Below are positions 44,611 through 52,776 of a stretch of DNA of 64,000 bases, one piece after another. The position numbers and the translations under genes were made by a program. Each line of letters opens with the position of its first letter. Position 1 is the first letter of the stretch. Under the pieces are notes generated by a model, which saw nothing but the letters and a program-made list of their open reading frames with translations, ran no database searches and was not told the DNA's origin. This DNA is from Paenibacillus sp. sptzw28 (GTDB lineage Bacteria > Bacillota > Bacilli > Paenibacillales > Paenibacillaceae): the NCBI RefSeq assembly GCF_019550795.1, contig NZ_CP080545.1, forward strand, positions 2,561,501-2,625,500, given 5' to 3'.

Positions 44611-45703
44611 AGTCAAGCGAGAGGATCTCCGCCGATTTGTCGCCGAGGTGTTTAACGCCTGCGGTGTCAGCGAAGACAACAGCCGTACCGCCGCCGATGT
44701 GCTCTGTTACGCGGATGAGAACGGATTTGACACGCACGGTGTAATAAATTTGGAGCGGCTTTATGTAGCCCGGCTTCAGGACGGCCGTATCAACCCTGCT
44801 GCGGAATTTATCGTTAAAGCTGAGACGGCGTCTACTGCCGTTCTTGATGCCGATCATGGTCTTGGCTTGGCAGCCGGTGCAGAGGCAATGGATATGGCGA
44901 TTACGAAAGCACGCGGAACCGGGATCGGGTGTGTCGTCGTCCGTCAATCATCCCACTTTGGCAGCGCCGGCTATTATACAAGTCAAGCATTGCAGGCCGG
45001 GATGATCGGAATCGCGATGACCAACCTCGGGTCCCAAACCGTTGCCCGGCCCTTGAACGGAACGGTCAACATGCTGGGCACCAATCCCATAGCAATGAGT
45101 TCACCGGCCGGTGTACTTCCACCATTCGTCCTTGATATGAGTACGAGCGTCGTTGCCACAGGCAAAATCCGTGCCGCTCAGCGTAAAGGGGAATCGATTC
45201 CGGAAGGTTGGTTAATTGACGATAACGGAAAGGCCGTAACGGATCCCGAAGCCTATGATGAAGGTACAGGGCATCTGCTTATGCTTGGAGGTTCTTATGA
45301 AACGGGCGGAGCGAAGGGATATGGACTTGCGCTCATGGTTGATATTCTTTGCGGCATGCTATCCGGTGCGAATGTCGGGCCGGACCCGCGTGTACTGCAG
45401 CCGGGTGGCGTACAATACGCGCAGGAAGACCAGAACATCGGGCACTTCTTTCTGGCGATCAACGTGGAAGCGTTCCGCCCTTACGGCGAATTCGTCTCGG
45501 GTATGGACCGGATGCTGCAAACCTTGCTCCATTGTCCCCCAAATTCTTCGGCGAACAAAGTGCAGTACCCCGGTTACCCGGAAGCACTTAAGCAGCGGAC
45601 CGGTGATACGGTAGCGCTCGATCAAGCGGTATTCAATCAGCTTGAACAATTGGCGGAACGATTGAACGTTCCTGCGCCTGTCCTAGTGATGGAATGGGCA
45701 TGA
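44594..45703 (+). CDS. Ldh_2-family NAD(P)H oxidoreductase
   Basis: A 369-aa oxidoreductase of the malate/L-sulfolactate/ureidoglycolate/piperideine-carboxylate reductase type. Family hallmarks are DENGFDTHGVINLER (about 40-55), VRQSSHFGSAGYYT with the catalytic histidine, MLGTNPIAM and GYGLALMVDIL. Members reduce 2-oxo acids or cyclic imines at C2, so it could make a 2-hydroxy acid or a cyclic amino acid here. Substrate not recognised. Confidence 0.88.
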   Translation: MNQSYEVKREDLRRFVAEVFNACGVSEDNSRTAADVLCYADENGFDTHGVINLERLYVARLQDGRINPAAEFIVKAETASTAVLDADHGLGLAAGAEAMDMAITKARGTGIGCVVVRQSSHFGSAGYYTSQALQAGMIGIAMTNLGSQTVARPLNGTVNMLGTNPIAMSSPAGVLPPFVLDMSTSVVATGKIRAAQRKGESIPEGWLIDDNGKAVTDPEAYDEGTGHLLMLGGSYETGGAKGYGLALMVDILCGMLSGANVGPDPRVLQPGGVQYAQEDQNIGHFFLAINVEAFRPYGEFVSGMDRMLQTLLHCPPNSSANKVQYPGYPEALKQRTGDTVALDQAVFNQLEQLAERLNVPAPVLVMEWA

Positions 45704-45740
45704 CTTACGTTCTATGAAATGGGAGGAAGTGAATGATGTT

Positions 45741-46661
45741 ATGAAATTACGAGCGGGCATGATCGGTTTAGGCGTCATTTCGAAGTTCTACGTCCATGCG
45801 CTTCAGCAGCGACTGGACAACCCGGTGCTTGCGGCAGTATGCGATTTAAGCGACGCACGAATGGTTCCTTTTACGGAGGACGGGCTTCCTGGTTTTAAGG
45901 ATTATAAGGAACTTCTGAAGCGTGACGATATTGATGCGGTCATCGTCAATGTGCCGAACGATAAGCATTTCGAGATCTGCCGGGACGCCTTGCTTGCAGG
46001 AAAGCACGTTTGCTGCGAAAAACCGATGACGTTGACTCTCCAGGAAGCGGAAGAGCTGGTCTCCGTATCCCGGACTACCGGACGGACGATGTTTACCGCC
46101 TTCCACCGACGTTACAACGTTCATTTCGTGAATGCTCTGGAGCAGTTGAATTCTATTGAAGATATCCATTCCGTTTCGGCCGGTTACTTGGAAAAAATTG
46201 AAGAACACGCCGGAGAAGACCGCTGGTATTTGCAGCCCGAGCGCTGCGGCGGCGGCTGCGTTGCAGACAACGGACCCAATGTCTTCGATACGCTTGCTTT
46301 CTTTCTGGGTAAAATGCGTGTCATCTCCGCCGACATTACAAGAAACGAGCGCAATGTGGACATTGAAGCCCGCGTAAAGCTGTTGACCGGTTCCGGCATT
46401 CCGGTATCCGTTCATCTGGATTGGGCTTACCTCCATGGCGAGAAAAAAGATATTCGCATTCATTTGAAGAACGGTCATACGATTGAAGCGGATATGCTTG
46501 CGGGATTCACGGCATTCAAATCTTCCCTCTATCACGAGTATGAAGAGATTTTAAAAGACTTTACCACCCGTATTAAGACGGGAGGTTGCCATGGCGAGGA
46601 CGGATTCGATGCCGTTCGACTTGTGTATGAGACCTATCAGGCAGAAGCGATAAAAGCATGA
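45741..46661 (+). CDS. Gfo/Idh/MocA-family oxidoreductase 2
   Basis: A second NAD(P)-dependent dehydrogenase, 306 aa, with Rossmann motif GMIGLGVISKFY and the conserved EKP (VCCEKPMTLT). The glycine-rich loop lacks the third glycine of the common GxGxxG, as in many Gfo proteins. In-frame ATG (45714), GTG (45729) and ATG (45741) compete for the start; 45741 gives the conventional N-terminus, with GGAGG at a slightly long distance. It may oxidise a second position for DegT-2. Confidence 0.82.
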   Translation: MKLRAGMIGLGVISKFYVHALQQRLDNPVLAAVCDLSDARMVPFTEDGLPGFKDYKELLKRDDIDAVIVNVPNDKHFEICRDALLAGKHVCCEKPMTLTLQEAEELVSVSRTTGRTMFTAFHRRYNVHFVNALEQLNSIEDIHSVSAGYLEKIEEHAGEDRWYLQPERCGGGCVADNGPNVFDTLAFFLGKMRVISADITRNERNVDIEARVKLLTGSGIPVSVHLDWAYLHGEKKDIRIHLKNGHTIEADMLAGFTAFKSSLYHEYEEILKDFTTRIKTGGCHGEDGFDAVRLVYETYQAEAIKA

Positions 46662-47047
46662 ACCATAACGAAAAACGTTTTGTGGAAGGGGTATTCGTCA
46701 AGCTTCTATTTCACAAACAGGAACAGCGGGGCATGCGATTGATTGAGTTTGAAACCCGCTGCGTCAGACAGGGGGAAATTCACGAAATCGTTACAACGAC
46801 CCATCATGACGCAAAGAGTGGAGATCGAATTGACCGCGTAGGTTTTCTGGGATTTGCAGAGATGCGCTGCGGAGGCGTTATCGAACGGGGAGATGCGGTT
46901 AAGGTGGGCGGGAAAACAATAGGGACCGTGCTTGGATTCGACGAATGCCATTATCCCAATCATTACAATATTCTGATTGCTACCGCGGAAGTACTTGCTG
47001 CCGGTGACCTGGAATTGGCCGCTGAAATGGGAATCGCATTTGGATGA
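46658..47047 (+). CDS. Unknown 129-aa protein in the biosynthetic operon
   Basis: A small soluble protein rich in beta character with repeated charged stretches (FVEGVFVKLLFHKQEQRGMR, CGGVIERGDAVKVGGKTIGT) and three cysteines. It resembles an uncharacterised DUF6917-like family, but this is from memory and uncertain. It overlaps the upstream oxidoreductase by four bases (ATGA), which argues that it is a real pathway component. No catalytic motif is evident; a binding, carrier or lyase-type role is open. Confidence 0.6.
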   Translation: MNHNEKRFVEGVFVKLLFHKQEQRGMRLIEFETRCVRQGEIHEIVTTTHHDAKSGDRIDRVGFLGFAEMRCGGVIERGDAVKVGGKTIGTVLGFDECHYPNHYNILIATAEVLAAGDLELAAEMGIAFG

Positions 47048-47081
47048 AATCAGTGTGAATGAGGATGGAGGAGGGAATCGT

Positions 47082-48422
47082 TTGAACCTCGAAATGAAAA
47101 TCAACAATCGACAGGCCCGAATTGGCGTTATCGGCATGGGATATGTCGGCTTGCCGCTCGGCATCGAGTTTGCCCGGGCGAACTTTTCTGTGACGGGAAT
47201 CGACCTGAGCGAGGAAAAGGTCCTCGCGTTAAATAATGGGGTTTGTTATATTTCGGGAATCGATGGCATCCAGGATATTGTGGCTAGAGGATTGTTCCGC
47301 GCCACGACTGATTTTTCGGTTATTAGAGAACTGGACGCCGTTTGTATCTGCGTACCGACACCGCTCAGTAAAAATCACGATCCCGATCTGTCCTGTATCC
47401 GGGCCGTTGTTGATGAATTGAAGAAGTATCTACAGCCCAATACGCTGGTTGTTTTAGAAAGTACGACATACCCGGGTACGACTGAGGAATTAATCGGAGG
47501 TGAGCTCGCGCTGCAGGGCATGCACGCAGGAGTCGATTACCACCTATGTTATTCACCGGAACGCGTCGATCCGGGTAACACAACGTACACGATTCGAAAT
47601 ACACCGAAGGTGATCGGCGGCATGACACCGAAGTGTCTTAAGTACGGGGAACTGTTATACGGTGCCGTCGTTGAACGAACCGTAAAAGTGTCTACGACCC
47701 GGGCGGCCGAAATGTCGAAGTTATTGGAAAATACTTTCAGAAGTATTAATATTGCCTTTGTTAATGAAATTGCGCTATTGTGCGACAGGCTCGGCGTAAG
47801 TGTCTGGGAAGTCATTCAGGCCGCGTCAACGAAGCCATTCGGGTTTATGCCCTTCTACCCCGGACCGGGAATCGGCGGTCACTGCATCCCGCTCGACCCG
47901 ATGTATTTGTCCTGGAAGGCGAAGGGCGAAAACTTCTTTAGCCGGTTCATCGAGCTTTCCCAAGATTTAAACCGGAACATGCCGCGGTATATCGTCCAGA
48001 AGATCGGAGATATATTGAACCTCAAGGGCAAGTGTATCAACGGCTCACGGATTCTGCTGCTGGGCATGGCATATAAGCCGAATGTAAATGATTGGCGTGA
48101 ATCGCCAAGCCTGGAAATCTATGATTTACTAGAAGAGAAAGGGGCGATGCTGACCGCCAACGATCCGTTCTGCGACTACATTCGCACAGAAACAGGAGAT
48201 TTGGTTCATATTGAGCGTGCGATTGACAAGAAAGCACTCACATCCTATGACTGCATCGTGCTGCTCACGGCACATTCCTGCTACGATTTGCAGATGGTTG
48301 CCTCCTCGAGCGTGCCGGTTCTCGACACTCGCAATGCGTTTGCCGGAATTGATACTCCAAGCGTGATTCGAATCGGCGACGTAATGCCCTCCTTCGATGA
48401 ACGAACGCTTATCGTCGTTTGA
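47082..48422 (+). CDS. UDP-N-acetylhexosamine/UDP-glucose dehydrogenase family protein
   Basis: Oxidises a nucleotide sugar at C6 to the uronic acid. The 446-aa protein has the Rossmann motif GVIGMGYVGLPLGIEFAR, the NAD-binding ICVPTPLSK segment and the catalytic cysteine C268 in GIGGHCIPLDP. The sequence is closer in style to the UDP-GlcNAc/ManNAc enzymes (WbpO/WecC type) than to UDP-glucose enzymes. The start TTG at 47082 lies behind GGAGGAGGG; the frame is open upstream. With Gfo/Idh and DegT proteins it suggests an amino-uronic acid. No glycosyltransferase is in the operon. Confidence 0.86.
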   Translation: MNLEMKINNRQARIGVIGMGYVGLPLGIEFARANFSVTGIDLSEEKVLALNNGVCYISGIDGIQDIVARGLFRATTDFSVIRELDAVCICVPTPLSKNHDPDLSCIRAVVDELKKYLQPNTLVVLESTTYPGTTEELIGGELALQGMHAGVDYHLCYSPERVDPGNTTYTIRNTPKVIGGMTPKCLKYGELLYGAVVERTVKVSTTRAAEMSKLLENTFRSINIAFVNEIALLCDRLGVSVWEVIQAASTKPFGFMPFYPGPGIGGHCIPLDPMYLSWKAKGENFFSRFIELSQDLNRNMPRYIVQKIGDILNLKGKCINGSRILLLGMAYKPNVNDWRESPSLEIYDLLEEKGAMLTANDPFCDYIRTETGDLVHIERAIDKKALTSYDCIVLLTAHSCYDLQMVASSSVPVLDTRNAFAGIDTPSVIRIGDVMPSFDERTLIVV

Positions 48423-48475
48423 GCAGGAAGCCCGCCAGTTTGATAAGTTATTACAACCTTACAGGAGGAAAAGTC

Positions 48476-49153
48476 ATGTTCAGTCGAATCGATATGATCG
48501 GGCAGGTTCAAGCCCATCTTGACGGAGTTGAAGTATATGGCTGCCGTCTCCAGCTTAATCCGAAGGGAGCGGATTCGAATCCGGACTATGCGGAGGATTG
48601 GCGGCAAATCCACTCCGATTGGCGGGGAAAAAGTAAAGCGGACGTTGCGGAAGCCCCGGTTGTCGCAGCATACCATACGTTTTATACCCGAATCGGGCTG
48701 AATCCGAAGAAAAATCCGCCATCCGTTCAAAATTTGATCCAAAGGTTCTTCATTAAGGAGGAGCTGGATCGAGTCCCTCTCATTCATCCTATTGTTGACG
48801 CTGTTAATGTAGCGGCCCTTCGGCACCTTATTCCGCTGGGTGTATTCGATGCGGAATGCGTCCGTGGGCGAATTCATCTTGCCTTTACCCGGGGAGGGGA
48901 GCCTTTTCAGGGGCTTGGAGAGTCTCAATCGGAACTGCTGCCGGAGGGCCTGCTGGTGCTGGCTGATGAGGAAAAAACACTTTCACGGTTTTGTTACCGG
49001 GATAGCGAAGCCCAGAAAGTAACGGAAGCGACACGCAATATATGGCTGTTAGGCTGCCAGGTCCCAGGCGTGGAAGAAGAGACAGTAAAGCTTTCGCTCC
49101 TGACGGCACTCGAACTATTGGGACGGCGTTACCGTTATGAGCTTGTCTCTTAA
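48476..49153 (+). CDS. B3/B4 tRNA-editing-domain protein
   Basis: A free-standing version, 225 aa, of the B3/B4 domain that edits mischarged tRNA in phenylalanyl-tRNA synthetase. Recognisable is LIHPIVDAVNVAALRHLIPLG with GRIHLAFTRGGEPFQGLG. The ATG at 48476 has AGGAGG. Stand-alone B3/B4 proteins act as trans-editing deacylases or are of unknown function. Inside an operon for an amino-acid-type product, it may protect the host from misincorporation of the product or an intermediate. Confidence 0.8.
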   Translation: MFSRIDMIGQVQAHLDGVEVYGCRLQLNPKGADSNPDYAEDWRQIHSDWRGKSKADVAEAPVVAAYHTFYTRIGLNPKKNPPSVQNLIQRFFIKEELDRVPLIHPIVDAVNVAALRHLIPLGVFDAECVRGRIHLAFTRGGEPFQGLGESQSELLPEGLLVLADEEKTLSRFCYRDSEAQKVTEATRNIWLLGCQVPGVEEETVKLSLLTALELLGRRYRYELVS

Positions 49154-49183
49154 TCGCATGCCTGGAAGGGGGCATCCACCCGT

Positions 49184-50455
49184 ATGGTAACCGCAAACAG
49201 ATTCACGGTGTTCTTACGCCGTTACGATACTGCCATTTGGATCCGTGTATTAGGAAATGCGCTGAATGCGATGACGACCTTTATTATTCGGCCGTTTCTC
49301 GCCCTGTATCTGTTTGACAAGCTGGAAGGTTCCATACTATACACCATGATGGTCATCGGTCTTCAGCCCTTCGCGAGTATGATTACCGGGGTATTCGCGG
49401 GAAGTCTGAGCGACCGCTTCGGACGTAAACCCGTCATGATTGCAGCGCTTCTAATCCAAGTATTCAGTCTTGGCGCTTATTCAATGGCGAACAGTGTATG
49501 GCTCTTTGCCATCATCACCGCAGTGCTCGGCGTCGGTACAGCCTTATTCACCCCGGCGGCCAACGCGATGGTTTCAGACGTGGTTCATTCCGACCGGCAG
49601 GCAGAGGTATTCGCTCTGCTGCATACAGCATCCAACGTCGGCGCTGCGTTCGGTCCTGTTATTGGAATACTCCTGTTCCAATGGAACTCAAACATCGTTT
49701 TCTTGGCAGGTTCGGTTATGCTGTTGGCTTATTTGACGCTCGTTCTCTGGAAGGTGCCGGAATCGCTGGCGCAAGTGCAATCGCATGCTGGGACAATTCC
49801 GGATAATCCAACATATCACCGATGGTTTGCGCATAAAGCATTGTATGGGTTGACGCTATTGGCGATGCCTCTAGGGCTTATCTATGCTCTGGTCATTTCC
49901 ATTTTACCGTTTCATTTAGGGGACCATTTTGCCAGGCCGGAAGATCTTCTGGCTTCTCTAATGACCTTTAACGGCGTCTTTGTCATCGCGTTGCAGTTAT
50001 GGTTGATTAAACGGACAGAGCATTTTGCGGCATACCGGATTATAGGACTTTCCTATGCGATGTACGCCGCGGTATCATTCGGGTATGGATTTTCTCACTA
50101 TGTGGCCCTTTTGTTTTTCTTTGAATTCATATTCTCTATCGGCGAAATGCTGGTAGGGCCGCATTTGCAGAAAGCTGTCTCTCAGCTTGCTCCACCTGAT
50201 AAGCGCGGTTTTTATTTTTCAATCTTTGGGCTCCACCTGCAATTGCCACTTGCCTTCGGTCCTGTGATCGGCGGTCTGCTGTACACGGCTTACGATGGAA
50301 AAGTTTTGTTCTCACTGGTCGGTATACTGTTCCTTCTGTCAGGTGCTGCACAGGTCATGTTAATCCGTTGGTTGAAGCGGCGGAATGAAGCTCTTCAAGA
50401 AAGTAACCGTCGGTTAATCGGAAAAGGAAGCGGTGAAAGTGTTTCAATTCATTAA
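49184..50455 (+). CDS. MFS exporter
   Basis: A 12-helix major facilitator transporter of 423 aa. The loop motif GSLSDRFGRKPVMIAALLIQ after helix 2 and the FGPVIGI motif of helix 5 indicate a drug:proton antiporter. It is placed between the editing protein and a second transporter. Export of the operon's product is the natural reading, as for BacE in bacilysin clusters. Confidence 0.88.
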   Translation: MVTANRFTVFLRRYDTAIWIRVLGNALNAMTTFIIRPFLALYLFDKLEGSILYTMMVIGLQPFASMITGVFAGSLSDRFGRKPVMIAALLIQVFSLGAYSMANSVWLFAIITAVLGVGTALFTPAANAMVSDVVHSDRQAEVFALLHTASNVGAAFGPVIGILLFQWNSNIVFLAGSVMLLAYLTLVLWKVPESLAQVQSHAGTIPDNPTYHRWFAHKALYGLTLLAMPLGLIYALVISILPFHLGDHFARPEDLLASLMTFNGVFVIALQLWLIKRTEHFAAYRIIGLSYAMYAAVSFGYGFSHYVALLFFFEFIFSIGEMLVGPHLQKAVSQLAPPDKRGFYFSIFGLHLQLPLAFGPVIGGLLYTAYDGKVLFSLVGILFLLSGAAQVMLIRWLKRRNEALQESNRRLIGKGSGESVSIH

Positions 50456-50498
50456 GGAATAGCCAGGAGCAGCGTCGGAGAAGAGGGGAGTACAGCAC

Positions 50499-51434
50499 TT
50501 GATACGAAACACGAACGCGTACGCAGCCATGATAATCGCCATGACCCTTGTAGGAAGTTCGCTTATCGTAGGCAAGTGGGTAACGAATGCAATTCCCGTA
50601 TTTCTCGCTTCGTTCTTACGATTCGGGATCGCTTCTGCGCTTCTTCTCCTGCTCCTGTATTTGAAAGAAGGATTTCCCAAGCTCGAACGTAATGCATGTA
50701 TTCTGCTTTTTCTTCAGTCGCTGACAGGTGTCGTTCTCTTTAACGTCTGTGTTCTGTACGGATTACAAATGACAACCGTCGTAGAAGGCGGCATCATAAC
50801 GAGCACAAGTCCATTGGTGATTTCACTGCTTTCGTTTTTACTTTTCAAGGAACGGATTTCGATTCGACAGTGGCTTGGGGTGGTCATGGCCGTATTCGGT
50901 ATTGCAGCGATCCACTTGTTTGACTCTGCTATTGCTGATGGGGGTATATCCGGCGGAGGTTTTCCTTGGCTCGGTAATGCGCTTCTGATGTGCGCTGTGG
51001 TCGGGGAATCGTTGTTTACACTGATCGGCAAAAGACTCTCCAGACAATTATCTCCGCTTGCGATCACGACTTTTGTTTCCGTGTGGGGATTTGTTCTGTT
51101 TATGCCGTTGGCTGCTTATGAAGCTGTCACTTTCGACTTTTCACAACCTTCCTCTTCAGACTGGCTCTGGGTCGTGTACCTGGCCATTATCGTGACCGTA
51201 GTCGGATTTATGCTCTGGTATTACGGTGTTTCCATTGTTTCGACAGGCACATCCGCCGCGTTCACCGGAATCATCGCTGTCTCTTCGCTAATGTTTTCGT
51301 ATTGGCTCCTTGAGGAACCGATCCGTTTGGGTCATGGAGTGGGGATGGCACTAGTTGTAGCCGCCATATTATATAGCGCCCGGGCGGAACAAAGATCGAG
51401 CAGCATGGATCCCGGTTCCAGCGTCTCTAATTGA
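50499..51434 (+). CDS. EamA/DMT-family transporter
   Basis: A 311-aa protein with ten helices made of two EamA repeats (about 5-140 and 160-295), ending in a short hydrophilic tail. Repeat features are GSSLIVGKWVTNAIPVFLAS and LVISLLSFLLFKERISIRQW. The start is TTG at 50499 behind GGGGAG. DMT proteins often export amino acids or metabolites. It is the second exporter in the operon and may handle an amino-acid-like component. Confidence 0.86.
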   Translation: MIRNTNAYAAMIIAMTLVGSSLIVGKWVTNAIPVFLASFLRFGIASALLLLLLYLKEGFPKLERNACILLFLQSLTGVVLFNVCVLYGLQMTTVVEGGIITSTSPLVISLLSFLLFKERISIRQWLGVVMAVFGIAAIHLFDSAIADGGISGGGFPWLGNALLMCAVVGESLFTLIGKRLSRQLSPLAITTFVSVWGFVLFMPLAAYEAVTFDFSQPSSSDWLWVVYLAIIVTVVGFMLWYYGVSIVSTGTSAAFTGIIAVSSLMFSYWLLEEPIRLGHGVGMALVVAAILYSARAEQRSSSMDPGSSVSN

Positions 51435-51473
51435 GAACAAAAATTAATTAAGAGTTCACAGGAGGTATAAAGG

Positions 51474-52733
51474 ATGGCACAAGATAAGGTGATCGTCGTT
51501 ATCCATCGTTTCGGGGATTATATTCTCGGCGGTTTCGTCAACTACAACCGAGTGATCGATCATTCGGAGCATCGAGTGGTTTATTTCGTCAACGCCAGGG
51601 GGCATCAGGATATCAATGCGTATAAGGATCAGGCGGCTGCGATATACGAGTTCCCCGACTTGGAAGACTATGCAGCTTTGGAAGATGCAGCGAAGGAAGT
51701 AATAGAGTCGTACGGCATCATCGATTATATTATCGCCATGTCGGAATATGATTTAATTCAAGCGGCCAAACTGCGAACGAAATTCGGCATACCTGGAACA
51801 TCGGAACAGAAAATCGCCTTATACCGGAACAAAATCGTTATGAAGGAACGTCTCCAATCAGACGGGCTTCGGGTACCGAATTTTCTGGATTATGAAACGG
51901 TGGAGGATGCCATATCCTTTGCCGAGAAGGCCGGTTTTCCACTTATTTTGAAGCCAAAGCTTGGCGCAGCCAGTAAAGGCGTGCTGCGTGTCTCCAACTG
52001 GGAGGAACTGATTCAGTCACTCACAGCCATTGAAAGGGCAAACGAAACTGCAAATTACCAGTGTGAAGAATTCGTTAACGGACCGATTTTTCATATTGAC
52101 GGATTAGTCCGGCATGGTCAATTGAAGTTTATTACGGTGTCGCAGTATGTGAACGGCTGCTTGGCTTTCTCTCAAGGTCTTCCAAACGGTTCTTTCATCA
52201 TAACGGACCGGACGGAATTAAAAAACCGGATGACGCTGTTCACCGAAGACGTTCTCCGGGCACTAGAGCTGCGGGACGGCTGCTTTCACTTGGAAGTAAT
52301 CGATCGGGAAGGTGTCGAAGCCGTCTTCCTGGAAATCGGAGCCCGCATGGGAGGTGCCGAAACCCCTTTCCTTACATTGGAACTTTATGGCGTCAACCTG
52401 TGTGAAGAATGGATTAAGATTGAGCTGGGCACCTTCACTGAATTGGATGTCCCGCAAACCGGTATACATGGCGGGCTGCTGCAGTTCCCCGAGCCTCCGT
52501 GTGTTCCGGCGGAAGTGATCAGTGTGACAAGCATCATAGACCGCGTCCCGGAAATTTTTCATGAACGCATTCCAGAACCTGGTGAGATTATGGACGGCAG
52601 CGGCTCCTACTACCATATCAGCGGCAGGTATATGTTCCGCGGTGAGAGCGAAGCCAAGGTCGAACAGGCCATTCATTGGGCAATTGAGCTATTCCGAATT
52701 GAAGCGAGGCCCTTGGAACCCATGAAGGCCTAA
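51474..52733 (+). CDS. ATP-grasp ligase 1
   Basis: A 419-aa ATP-dependent carboxylate-amine ligase. The ATP-binding lobe has YETVEDAISFAEKAGFPLIL followed by KPKLGAASKGV (about 145-165), and the metal/phosphate site has VFLEIGARMGGAE (about 285-295). Such enzymes form amide bonds, as BacD does for bacilysin. It follows the exporters and has AGGAGG before the ATG. The two joined acids and amines cannot be named. Confidence 0.88.
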   Translation: MAQDKVIVVIHRFGDYILGGFVNYNRVIDHSEHRVVYFVNARGHQDINAYKDQAAAIYEFPDLEDYAALEDAAKEVIESYGIIDYIIAMSEYDLIQAAKLRTKFGIPGTSEQKIALYRNKIVMKERLQSDGLRVPNFLDYETVEDAISFAEKAGFPLILKPKLGAASKGVLRVSNWEELIQSLTAIERANETANYQCEEFVNGPIFHIDGLVRHGQLKFITVSQYVNGCLAFSQGLPNGSFIITDRTELKNRMTLFTEDVLRALELRDGCFHLEVIDREGVEAVFLEIGARMGGAETPFLTLELYGVNLCEEWIKIELGTFTELDVPQTGIHGGLLQFPEPPCVPAEVISVTSIIDRVPEIFHERIPEPGEIMDGSGSYYHISGRYMFRGESEAKVEQAIHWAIELFRIEARPLEPMKA

Positions 52734-52776
52734 GAGCCCGTTGCTTCACTTCATACCGAAGAGGAGAGGAAGCGGT

